DNA of 64,000 bases from Echinococcus granulosus (Eukaryota > Platyhelminthes > Cestoda > Cyclophyllidea > Taeniidae): positions 656,250 to 720,249 of the forward strand of contig NW_020170384.1 in the NCBI RefSeq assembly GCF_000524195.1, read 5' to 3'. Shown one piece after another: positions 1-10,935 of the stretch (its first letter is position 1; each line of letters begins with the position of its first letter). The notes below the pieces were generated by a model, which ran no database searches, had not been told where the DNA came from, and saw nothing but the letters and a program-made list of their open reading frames with translations. The position numbers were made by a program, and so were the translations under genes.

Positions 1-400
1 AGCATGTTACATCAAATGGGTATGTTGTGGATAGTGTTCAGTAAGGCGTCGGCTGATTTCTCTCTGATTGCTGAAAGAACGCCAGCAAATTGGGAGATAG
101 GGATATTTTATCACCACTTGCAACTGCATTTGCGACTGCTCTTAGTTTCTGCCGAACGCCGGGAGCGCTTTGGCAGGCAGGACGTGCGAAGCACTTCCCC
201 TTTGTGCGCATCCACTCCTGCCTCTCAAGAAGCCAGTTGTGTGAAATTATCTTTTTACATAAGCACTTCTTCCAAAGGCGACAATTACTTCGCTCAGGCT
301 TTGACGGTACCTTCTCACTGGTGCGGGTTTATTTCAAAATCTCCTCTTTTCCTCTCCTTTGTGCCTTCATTCCTCTCACCTACATTGTCCATTTTGGCAG
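1..400. other. non-coding, left edge of window
   Basis: I see no convincing gene. Two overlapping open frames cross this stretch, but their translations show no domain and look like chance frames. The last ~30 bases are pyrimidine-rich and end in CAG at 400, which could be the acceptor of the exon described next. Confidence 0.4.
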
Positions 401-542
401 AACTTGTGGAAGAGCTAGTACCTTAGCTGTTTGTACCCTCTTTCACATCATTATTAGCAGTGATGCTATCGATGCTGCAGGCAGTGGGCTATCCAATGGC
501 ATTAGTAGTGGAGTTTGCACTGTTAAGGACTGCGCCAATTAA
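401..542 (+). CDS. possible 3' terminal exon of a gene entering from the left
   Basis: After a pyrimidine-rich tract and a CAG acceptor at 398-400, a frame of 46 codons (phase 2 in) runs to TAA at 540-542. It starts TCGRASTLAVC and ends GVCTVKDCAN. It contains a hydrophobic stretch followed by a Ser/Gly/Asp-rich tail with cysteines. I do not recognise the family. A possible poly(A) signal lies at 988-993. It may be the last exon of an upstream gene or a chance open frame; without the preceding exon I cannot decide. Confidence 0.2.
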
Positions 543-2846
543 AGCCATTTAAAACCACTTCAGAAATAGTTCAAATTTCGGACGTACGTGGAAGAGTGTT
601 CTTAAGTAAGGTATGTTTGCCAGGTCAGAAATAGTGAAAGGAAGAGAAGGGTGAGAAAAAGCCGCGATTCGATAAGCAGGCAGAATTAGTGTTGTTACAA
701 AAGGATGAGGAGGCGTATGGGTGCCACCAGAATATTCAATGACAAAATTTCTTTAGTAATTCCATGCGTGGATGGTGGAAATCGGCTGTAGAATTAACTG
801 CTTCTTCAGATGGTGATAGGAGGGGTAGGAATCAGTGTAAAGTAAACAAATCATTGGAGCTGGAGGACCTTGGTTCGCAGTTGCGGCTTAATCATCCACA
901 TTTGCATTGGACGCTCTTGGGTAAATTCTCTTAAGTGTCAGCTTCAACGCACTACATACGATCTCACTAGGCTTGTCACGATCGCAGAATAAATGTTAAC
1001 AGAGAATTAGTAAAGTAGCGTCTCACAGAGGTTCATGTTTGGAAAAGTTTTAGACGAGGAACAGTAAATCAAAATTTGTCCTTTTAATTCACAAACTCGA
1101 TTCTCATTGATTTAAATTTCACTACACGACATAACTGAGGACAAACTATATTCGGATTCACGAGTCTCCATGTCCTCATGTACAACCAAAGAGGAGATAT
1201 TTGTGGAAACTTTTTAATCATTCTTCTTTATTAGCGCAAGGTTAATTTTAAATTAGGATTAAGTGGGTTTCAATAAGCATTATAGGAAGCGTAAAATAAT
1301 AGTTTATTGTTGTAAGTTGATTGCATTAATCGACCCCCGATGGCAATAGCAGAGCTGCCCCGAGTTCGCCGTTTTTTGGGGGGAATTATAATGCCAAGGG
1401 GAACTCCATTTGTGGCCCTCATATCATGACCGTGGGAAAATAGGTAAACGGTGGTTGGACCCGGGGGGCGGGTGGAATTTTACGTGTCCTCGAATCGCCT
1501 GGACCTACTGTCGTCAAGTAAACTTCGCGCATGATGAAGCGTTGAAACAGTTATCAAGGCTGATGTTTTCCTTACTTTTCCTACATAAATAAAGTTATTT
1601 CTTATACATGATCCAAAAAAACATGCTTGCGTATCTCATGTCATTTGCTTTGATGAGTTGAATAATTAATTTATGCTGATAGCTATTGAAAATTATATGA
1701 TTAATTAATTAACTTCCTTGTCACCTATGAGGGTTTCTAGTTTCATATGTGCTTGGTATGCTGATTTTGGGGAATACTGCTCTAGAGTTTCTTCTAATTC
1801 AAAAAAAAATCCTTTTTTACTATCATGCACTTTGTGGACAGGCATGATGCACCTGTGGATCCACCCGTTAATTTGACATCAGTGGCGTTGGGTCCAAGCC
1901 CATCGCCTCCCATTCAAAAGTGCTTCAAAAATGGACCTTCCTTCGTGCTGCTTCATCGTATTGGGCCCTTAGGGATGACTTGGGTCACAGTGGTAAATAA
2001 GTTAAGTGTAGTTGCTTAAGCATCTTTAATTCGACTGGTAAACAGTGAAAATAGGAGTAATAGGAGGTACACAGTCTGCTCACATAGTTAACCACCGGTT
2101 GTTTGGTGAAGAAAAGGTAAAAATTTTGGCATGTGAAATGCAATTGTTTAAATTCCCACCATAAACATGCTTATTGTGCCCTTTTTCAGCAGAGAAATAA
2201 GAATGAATCGAGAAAGAGGGATTAGGTATAAAGACTGGCTGGTGCCAACCTCTTTCGTAAATGTAAGCTTCTGCTGAAAGATTAAGAGAATCCTTAATCT
2301 GAACAATCTGTAGATGGCAAATGACTTGCCTTTCCTGTTAGACAAAGGTTTATTATTCAGAAAATTCGACCAAGTTCAAATGGCCTTCTATACAGCTGTC
2401 CACATAGGGATCCGTAGGTAATGATACGGTTACAAGACAATGAACTGCTTCTTCTCCTTCATCATCCACTTCTAGTCCTTCTCAAATCCAGCACCACCAT
2501 GAGCGCTTTTATTAAAAAGATGAGATCGCGTCCTCTACTATGGCAATTTTAAAACACGAAAATTGTGACTACTGTTCATTCATGAATCATCTTTCATAGT
2601 ATCCTTTCCCTTCTCCACCACCGATGTGGCTAAATGCCCGTGTGCGATACATAGCCAAGTAAAAAGCATAATTGCCACCCTTTTCTCTACGAAATATACT
2701 CGGCAAAATGAAGCCTTCACATGTAGAAAAAGGTCCACAACCAAAACTTTACCAATCATGCAAGATTTCATTCATTCTGAACTTTTCCTCAAATGTCAGT
2801 CAAAATAAGAACAACAGATGATTTAAGCCATGCAGATCTGAAGTTT
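543..2846. other. intergenic, no gene recognised
   Basis: This stretch is AT-rich with many stops in all frames. An island at about 1325-1560 is clearly more GC-rich than its surroundings, with runs of C and G. It is followed by AATAAA near 1588 and a short A-run. This could be a fragment of a non-autonomous element or an unrecognised transcript end, but no domain or boundary repeat is visible. Confidence 0.4.
988..993 (+). promoter_or_regulatory. candidate poly(A) signal (AATAAA)
   Basis: AATAAA lies 446 bases after the stop of the possible terminal exon at 401-542. It is meaningful only if that exon is real; the hexamer is common by chance in AT-rich DNA. Confidence 0.15.
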
Positions 2847-2848
2847 GA

Positions 2849-3104
2849 GAGGCTTTAGCTCATGCGGATCACAGAATGTTGGCTATGACAGAGGTGCTGC
2901 GACGACTTGAGAATGACACAACATCACACCTATCAATCGACTTTCCGTTGACGGATCCGATCGGTGTGGAGATATGGGCCTCGTCTCGTCAATGGAACGA
3001 ATCGATAGAATGGATGAATCAACTTCCGTTTGGCATGTTGGAGTGATGAGTTGGATGATCTGTTGAAGGAGGACTTGAGTGGCATAGGAGTGAGGGGAAA
3101 GTAA
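2849..3104 (+). pseudogene. frameshifted coding-like relic, family unknown
   Basis: One frame is open from 2849 to a stop at 3044-3046. It has protein-like composition (charged, Trp/Leu-rich; segments such as TEVLRRLEND and IEWMNQLPFG). A second frame takes over at about 3032 and runs to TAA at 3102-3104, also coding-like (DELDDLLKEDLSG). The hand-over suggests one frameshift in a once continuous coding segment of ~80 codons. No domain is recognised and there is no evidence of splicing across the shift. It may be a decayed transposon or gene fragment. Confidence 0.3.
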
Positions 3105-6100
3105 ACTCTTTCTGTAATATTGCCAGAGCACATGTTAGGGTTCAGCTGACTGACCAAAAGGTCATACTTATCGCCAACACTTTCGTGCACATTTGTGCAA
3201 TGCAAAGCAAATCATGATGCTCTCGATCTTGAATATCAAGGGATTAAGGCAACGAACTTGGACCAAGTTTGGATGCTCTTCAGTAGATATTTCTCTCTAT
3301 TAGCTGATCAAATAAAAATCAGCCAATCTTTTTGGCTGCTAGTATTTTTACGAGTTGACAACTACGGCATTCGGCATTTTTCAATTGCGACTATGCTCTT
3401 GTGAGGATTTAGACTTTTGTGTAACTGGGACCGGGAGACGCATTTTAGTTGCTCGGGTGTGCCCTTAGTAATGGCAAATGTACAGGTGAGGTGATCATCA
3501 CTTGGTTGGCCTTTTGAGATCCTTGTCGCAGCCCGTAGAAAAAATTTGTAAATAACCTAAGAGAGACGAGTGGTCTTTCGTGGTTCTGTGAACGCCACTC
3601 GTCGGGGCCACGTAATGTGTGCCCAGGATGGAATTTGGAAAAGCATTAAGTCACTCCCTCTAACTTTCTCCTAATGACTTAATACTCGCAATTTAATGCC
3701 CTTTCCAGTGAGAACACCTTTGGGCTCGAAGGCTATGCATACTCAGCGATGACATTTTGGAGGCTGTTTGCTTGTGCTTCTAACGGTGAAATATCGGCGA
3801 TGCTATCTCAAAAGCATCCAAGCGGTTGCATTGGCTTGAAGAGTAATGTGTAGGGCTAACTTGGTACCGATGGGTTTGAATAATACTGAAGTTCAGTATA
3901 AAAGTAAATCAAAACGAAGCGACGACAATTACGCTTACGTGGAACTAGGACGCAGTTGATAACGAAGGTATTTTCAGAATGCATCACAAGCAAACTGACT
4001 CATGAACACTTTCACATAGAATGTCGACAAATTGTGTGGATTCAGCAAAGATGATGACAGTCTTAGTAACCTCCAAAAATAACTAATTCTTAAATCTCAA
4101 TTGGTCTGTGTCAAGTGTTTTTAGCAAATTTCAATTTCCTAGGTGACCCCCACCTGGCTGAATAATCCACTGCATTTTGCGACACCAAATATAAGTATTT
4201 GACAGATATTTCGGTACGAAACTGTCCAACTCAAGTTACCATAACAGCAATAATTTGGCTAGGCTTTGTTAAGTGGCCAGAGAATAGAGGTGCGTTTTCA
4301 TAACTGCATGAAGGATGTACAATTGAAGCAGGTTTAGTGAGCGTACGCGCCACCTAATATAGACGCCCAGCGTCTAAACAAGACGCCGAATCAATTTTGC
4401 ATCAATTGTAGAGGATCATCAACTCATTGGAGCCAATTTAGTAACAGGCGGTTTTCGATCACATATTATCTTTAGGTGTATGGGCGAACCCTTGAAGGCT
4501 CGTTGTCACCTCGTTAAACTGACAGTAAAAGTTACCATGCTCGAAGATAGTCCAACCAAATGATCTGGTTCACCTACCGTTAGTGAGAGTGACGTCACCT
4601 GACTGCGCAGATGGGAGTGCGCTGACAGCCATATACCACTGCCTCATCGCTAATTTACATGTTAACACCTCCCCTCGCTCTACTCTTATCAATTGAATAT
4701 AACCAAGTACCTTCTTCACTTAATTACCGTTAAGTATAAATGGGTTCTATTTGATTTATTTATTATTTATTTATTTGTTTAAGATTTTGGATTAGCTTCA
4801 AACCATCATCCTCTGATCTTCATCAATATGGTATTGCTGAAATAGATTATGCGTTAATTACCTTCTGCTTGTGTTTATTATTCCCCAAACATGCGACTAT
4901 CATAAATAACTGTTTTCCTCTTGGTCAAAGATAAAAGTTTGTTCTGTTGATGTACGCATTATCTTGCTCGGATTGCCGCGTTGAAAATCCCAGTTCCGTA
5001 TTCACGTGATAGAACTGTATTCACAGTGCAAAAGGATAAAGCGCTATTTCTACACCTAGTCACAATTTTCATCTACTTCCGTCCAAAAAGTTGAGTAAAT
5101 TGAAGTCGTAATTTTTCACATATTTCAAAGACTTTACATCGCTTAAAAAATTAGCCACATGAATAGCGACCCAACAAACAGCAGGTGAATCAGAACAAAC
5201 AAAGACGATTCAATTTATCGAACTGAAAAAAATTCCAATGAGGCGGTGTTTTTAGTTGCTTGCACAGCAGTGCACAGGTCCAGCGGCGTTTCAACTACCA
5301 TATGCATGTGCAACGGCTGGGTCCACTATGAGGGCTTTATAGGGTATAAGACCCTGTACAAAGCTATGCTTAAATTAATAATGAAGGTCTAGTGCACAAT
5401 GGAGGGAAATAATGTGATTGTAGCACCGCACCACTAAGATTAATGTCGGAATCCTGATGGTTGAAACGAATGTTGCTATGTTACAAATACTGGTGGTTTT
5501 CTGGTAAAGCAGCGTTTAAACCCGCACAACTTACTGTACTTTCAAAATGATTTGATCACAAATGGCGTTTTACTGATATGGTATTGCATTTAATTGCCTT
5601 GAACTACGTAGACAAATGCCATTTCGACTGTTGCACTTCCAATTTGTGGCATAGCCTTCTGTCAATATTAGCAATATTCCAGCCCTTCTTTGCGCTATTA
5701 TTGTGTTGTAAAGTGCTACCGTGGCTCACTGTGAAACCTAGAAAGGACTTAAGGCAGTTAGTCCGTTAATATACGTGTTATGCACAACTGAACCAGCCTT
5801 CGTAAAATGTAGAAGGACTGCCGGCTGTTTTTGGTTAAAATCCAACAAATAGTGAAAAAAACAGCTAAAGATTAGGGAACTTTTTAAAATATCTAAAATT
5901 TGCAAGTACATTTTAGCTCATTGTTTTATCAAATAGCCGTTTATTTAAGTATCCCACACCAACCAATTACTAATGTTCGTTTCCGTTTCGTCTGGTACTT
6001 ATCTGTGTGTGGTATTTGCTGTGCATGACTCGATACTTTGCGCTTTTTCACTAAGTAGGACACTTAATGCATATTTTACCTGTTTTACGTGAATTGAATA

Positions 6101-6492
6101 CCATATTCAGTTTTGGATTCTAATTCACATGGGATTGTTGTGATTCGCTCTTTTCCATGGCTGAGATTGAAAAAAAAACGCGTTGGTGTGAATGCATCCC
6201 CATTTTGACAGCTCGCTACTCACTCTCTGTAAAATACTTTACTCTTTGTTTTGCGACCAATGACTGCTGCATTCATATCGCCGCTATCAGAACAAACTAT
6301 CTATTTATTTAGAATCGGCACATTCACTTAACGTGAAAGTAATTATTTCTGTTTGCGTACACCGTGTCCTCTAAAGTCTTTGAATACATCACTGGTGTTT
6401 TCTAGTCCAGTCATATTTTTGCGGAAATATTGTTCTTCTAAAATTATTTTGCACTCTTAGTAGTTTTCATTTATGAATTCCTCTTTTTAGGA
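3105..6492. other. intergenic, upstream of the FAR1-like gene
   Basis: Stops occur in all frames and no exon or domain is recognised. A perfect 9-bp inverted repeat with a 21-base loop lies at 3565-3603. The last ~600 bases are very AT-rich and end in a pyrimidine tract and TTTTTAG just before the ATG at 6493. That could be the acceptor of a 5'UTR intron or a trans-splice site, since flatworms use spliced-leader trans-splicing. Confidence 0.5.
3565..3603. repeat. 9-bp perfect inverted repeat
   Basis: The arms GACGAGTGG (3565-3573) and CCACTCGTC (3595-3603) are exact reverse complements around a 21-base loop. It lies in intergenic DNA with no gene nearby. Function is unknown and an inverted repeat of this size can occur by chance. 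Confidence 0.4.
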
Positions 6493-8677
6493 ATGACAGC
6501 GGTCGCAGATTTTGAACGCAATATTGCTTCACAGCGTTTTGGTTCTTTCAAACAGTTACAGGATAACTTAACCGCCTTCTCTGATGTATGCTTTCCCTTT
6601 TGCCACAACTTAACTTACAGACATTCGGTTATCGATTTGTCAACTCAAAGTTCAGCTACTACCACGAGGGGACGCAGAATCGTGAGCGATTCGTTTACAA
6701 GTATCTCGATTTGAAATGCGCCTATGCCAAGAAACGCAACTGCACTGCCTACTGCAACGTGAGATGTCGGCGAAACTTCATGTACATTCGTTGCTGGTCC
6801 ATGGAACACAATCACCCACCCGACCCTCCAGATACTTCCACTCTAGTCGACTGCACCGAATCCTTTAAATGCACCTTTACCTCAATGATTTTCGATAGCT
6901 TTCAGGAGCTTGAAGCCAAAATACGGGAACTAGAGCAGGTATCCATTATCTAGACTATCTCCTTGTCGCTTGGACTTGCATGTATACATTGTGCTTAATT
7001 TTCCGTCGTTCACGAGAGTTTATATTTCATCAATCTTAGTCTATTTGTCAAGGACTGATCGAACGAGTGCTTTGCTCTAGTGCTACTGTTTAATGCTGTT
7101 AAACTTTGGCTTCCAAAGTATGGGGTACCTTGCTTTCTACTGCCATTGTTTCTGTGAGTAGATGACGGGAACGCGATTTACCAAGTACTCGACTAGGATG
7201 CTTCCAGAGTCGAGTGAGCATAAAACGCGACTGGTTTACGAGAGGGTCAACTATGGTTGCATTCACTCAGGTAAAACGAAGCAGCGGAATTCCGCCTACA
7301 TCGGAGTCCGTTCGCAGAAAATCGGCTGCCAAGCGCGCATTCGAGCCTGCATAGCGAAGGACAAGCTGAAGGTGATGCTCTACAGTATGAAGCATAATCA
7401 CATCGTCTCTAATTCTTATCGGAGCTCTGGGTCCATGCAAAAACCTTTTTTTGTAAGTTCAGGTTTCTTGGTTAAAAATCGGTTTAATTGCGACAATGGA
7501 AGTGTTCCATCGCCCCTAGATGATAAAACGGATCTGACGTTAGTAGTGTCAAAATTCTTGCGTCAGTTTCCGGAATGCTTCTCCTTTCATCAAAACTTCC
7601 TGTAATGAGGCATTGGGTGAGCTTCTGTATAAGTTGGTCAGTGTAAGTGCCTATCCGCGCTTTTTGCAACGCATTCTTTTATTGTCAAGCGAATCATTAT
7701 CGTGACGGTGCCCATAAAGAGCTTGAGCGTAACTCATGGTGGCCAAGATATTTGAGTCTGATTGAAGTGGTATAGGTGTATTTATTTACCAGATTGGATC
7801 GACATGTTTTTGTGTTGCACAAATGTGCGTTTAAGTTTGTGGAGCTTAAGCAACTTCTGAAGGTAAGATAAGGGAGAAACTCTCGAAGTTTTAAGCATTG
7901 GTAGTTTGGTATACGGAGTAAATGTTATTATGTAAAGGTTTGCGTATTGAATTCAGGTAGACTAACCCAGTCAGATCTTTTTTGCCATAAATTGGCATAA
8001 CGCTTTACCTTCTGATTATACCACACATGTGGTGTGAAGTCACAAGCAAGAAAATCGGGCGTTATGTGTGTCCATGGATGGGTGAAAACATATCAAATGT
8101 GATCACTACGCTCTTAAAAGACCGGGTTCCCCATCTCAAACCTCTTACCTTTGTTTGATGGTGACACTGGTGAAAGTATGCTAGTGGCAGTTGGTTGCCC
8201 AGGTTTTGATATTGTCAATATTTTAGTACGACGACCTCTCTTCGTCACCGGGCCACGCCTACGGCAAGGTGGATGGTGAGGATGCGGAGGTAGATTTTGA
8301 GCTTGATCTGCCCAATTTGGCCGCAACTGCTGCCAACGGCTTTCGGGATGAGGACCTACCTGCTATGCCCATTGTGCTCAAAAAGACTCGTTCATCACAC
8401 TCGCGGACCTCCGTAAGTGTAACTTTCTTTCCCTAATTTTTATTGCTATCCACGGATTCTTAGTTATTATCGTCTTTGGATCTCCACTAGCGTAGCTTTT
8501 CGGTAGACTGAGTTCATCAATTGACAGCCTTCTAGTAGTAGAATGGTTTCCTTCACTGGTTTCTGTTGCATTTTTTGTATTGCACACAGGACGGAAAAAC
8601 CAAGCGCACGCGAAGGTCCCGCTCCTACGGTGATGAAGAGCGAAATAAATGCGATGCCTTTCCTGAAGCGGACACCC
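6493..8677 (+). CDS. protein with tandem FAR1/FLYWCH-type zinc-binding domains (3' end unresolved)
   Basis: Exons are 6493-6585, 6621-6938, 7162-7452, 8227-8412 and 8590-8677. All junctions are GT-AG and all are phase 0 except the last donor (phase 1). Introns are 35, 223, 774 and 177 nt. The ~325 residues hold two related domains. Domain 1 (about 10-97) has candidate zinc ligands C64, C72, H94, H96 and the signature SMEHNH. Domain 2 (about 122-217) has C170, C193, H215, H217 and SMKHNH. The last Cys to first His spacing is 22 in both. This is the WRKY-GCM1 fold of FAR1, FLYWCH and ZSWIM N-termini, a DNA-binding module common in MULE-type transposases. Exon 4 is acidic and exon 5 carries a basic KTKRTRRSRS stretch, a likely nuclear signal. 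No transposase or SWIM domain follows. The start is the first ATG of the frame; the final exon is not established. Confidence 0.7.
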
Positions 8678-9330
8678 GTGAGTCTGAGAGCTTTGTTGGT
8701 TGGCACCTCCGTGTGTCAAGCAGTCTTTGTCATTCATATGCTCTTTTGGTCTCTAGTTCCCTTTTACGAATCTCCCACTAATTATTTGCGAATGCGAGAT
8801 CCAAAGTTGCAAACGAATGGCTGTTATGTTGATCAAGTGAGTTGTTCCCATATTCTTCCCCATGTGCTCGTCTTCTTGCTTTCGAGCGTGCAAGGGTATC
8901 ATTCGAGCCGTATTTCCATTGTATTAAGTCGTTTACGTTAGCCACTTAGTGCTTTCATGATTGGGTCGGTTTGCTTACTCAAAAACGACCAAACTAAACT
9001 TGAGATATCTAGCCTCATAGTCCGCTGCTTTAAACTGCTATAAATACCGTAGTTTGTTGTGCCAGTGGTACTTTCCGAGGCTGCATCTTTATCGTGATGT
9101 CCAGATTTCCCGCTAAACGACGTTGCCACCGCAGCGTGCAATGCAATCAGCATTTGTGCTGACCGATTCCGCTCACAAAGTCCAGATCTAATCTTTCTTA
9201 AAAATAAATCAAAGAAAAGCACTGGAGAAGTAGTGATAGACCAGTCTGTCCAATAATCCTCTCTAAAATTAAACAGAATTTTAGCATATAATAAGACCTC
9301 CTTATTTCTCCCAAAAACATCTTGCTCTAG

Positions 9331-9513
9331 ATCAAAACTGAGGATTTTTATGCTTGCGGGAGCGGTAACAGCACCAACGAATGCAAATCGAGGAGGGATG
9401 GAGGAAAGATGGAGGCGGATGGAGCCGATGATCGCACCAGCAAAGGCGACGACGACATCAAAAAACGTGAAAGTTGTGTTATCTCGTCTTACCTACATGG
9501 ACCTGTTTCTTGA
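9331..9513 (+). CDS. possible terminal exon of the FAR1-like gene
   Basis: After a CTCTAG acceptor at 9325-9330 an open frame begins IKTEDFYACGSG, continues as a charged Asp/Lys-rich stretch and ends at TGA 9511-9513. The composition resembles the acidic and basic tail of the upstream gene. As phase-0 input it does not join the phase-1 donor at 8677 read in the frame used for exon 5. It would join the alternative frame of that exon, so one of the two joins is wrong or an exon is missing. Confidence 0.3.
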   Translation: MKTEDFYACGSGNSTNECKSRRDGGKMEADGADDRTSKGDDDIKKRESCVISSYLHGPVS

Positions 9514-10935
9514 TGGTAAATTAAAGTAGTCGTTTCCTTGATTATGTTATTCTATCTAATTATGTCACTGGACTTTGGACTTTCATCTCTGTTTTGCGTG
9601 TGACACACTTTACGTAAAAGCATCTTCATTAAGTATGTAGTAATGACATGTTCTTAATCTTAATTTCGGTTTGTTCACTTGCTAATCCATCGTTTCGAAA
9701 GATCTCACACCTTGGGCATGTAAAGTAGCACAGTTCGTGGTGTATTCTAGGTATCACGTTGCTACTAGATTGTGATCCGGAAATAACCTCCTTTCTACTG
9801 TCAAACCTGGTTTCTTTGGTGAAATCGTGCTAACAAAACTACAGCTATTCGTTATTCTGTTTTCTCGATTAGTATTCAATCTTCTTTCACATTTTAGAAC
9901 TTTCCAAAGGCGGGTTCATGGGCGCACACTGTTTCCGGGCCGCTGTATATATTATTTATACATACATATGGGAATTATGATTTGTTCCGCGCTAATTTTG
10001 CGTTCTTTGTTCTCCCGGGTTGGGTTATGTAACCCGCGCGGGGCGGCGCCGTAGGGGGCGGGGCGTGTGGCTGTGGTGCGTCGGGCTTCGCTTTGCGTGT
10101 AGTCCAACAGCGCCCTTTGGGTACGCTGGTTTGGGCCGGTGGGTCAGGTACCGAAACTCTTGCATGATGTGTCTAGGTGCAGTTTACGCAGTATGGAACG
10201 GTGGATATTTTCCGCTAATGACCACAAAAGTCACTTTTTTAAAGGAGTACTTGTTCCAATAAGTAGAGCCGTTGCGAGTAATTGTCTGACCTTAGGTTAG
10301 CTATTTTTACAAAAAGGTAGTGAAAATACTGCTTTTATGTTATTGTATGAAAGCAGTACCTTGCGGGTATTTGTTTTAACGCATCACTTTGTCTAGTCTG
10401 TGGCATAGCAGACTAGGTATTGCTATACGTTGGCTTCGGCGGGTTTGTTTGAGTGCGTTTAGTGAGAATTGGTGCCGTATCGACGTGCTTAGCTCCTTAC
10501 TCCATGCTCTCAATTAAGTACTTGTGTGATTATGATTGAATCTGCCTCCTGATTCGAGTGCCGTCCGTGTTTTCTAGGATTGCATGTTTTATCAAATAAT
10601 GATGAGCGTTCTTTATTTTTTTCTGCCACCTTTTAGTCCTATGGGTTTTGTATTTGGTCTTGACACTTTTCTATTCATACCTTTGCATATGCCTCTGGTA
10701 GTTATGTGCACCCTGTTCTTCAGTTATTATATGTTTTAAAGTGGTTTCATACGCCAAGTATTGTCGAAGCTCACTGGGGTTTCATTTATTTTCGTTATAT
10801 CGTGCAATGCTCCTTGCTAACTTGTTTTCAAATTAGTGCTATTATGTTGGCATTAAACAGTGTATAGTGTTCTTGAAATTCGAACTGCTATCTTATTGCC
10901 ACAAAAATTATTCTCTTCATAGCTTGTCTACAATC
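9514..10935. other. intergenic, upstream of PREB, with a GC-rich island
   Basis: Mostly AT-rich with no recognised exon. About 10015-10150 stands out as GC- and CpG-rich with long G runs. It opens with the inverted repeat GGGTTA-TG-TAACCC near 10022-10035. It lies ~800 bases before the PREB start codon and could be promoter or 5'UTR sequence, or a piece of a mobile element. No core promoter motif was convincing. Confidence 0.4.
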
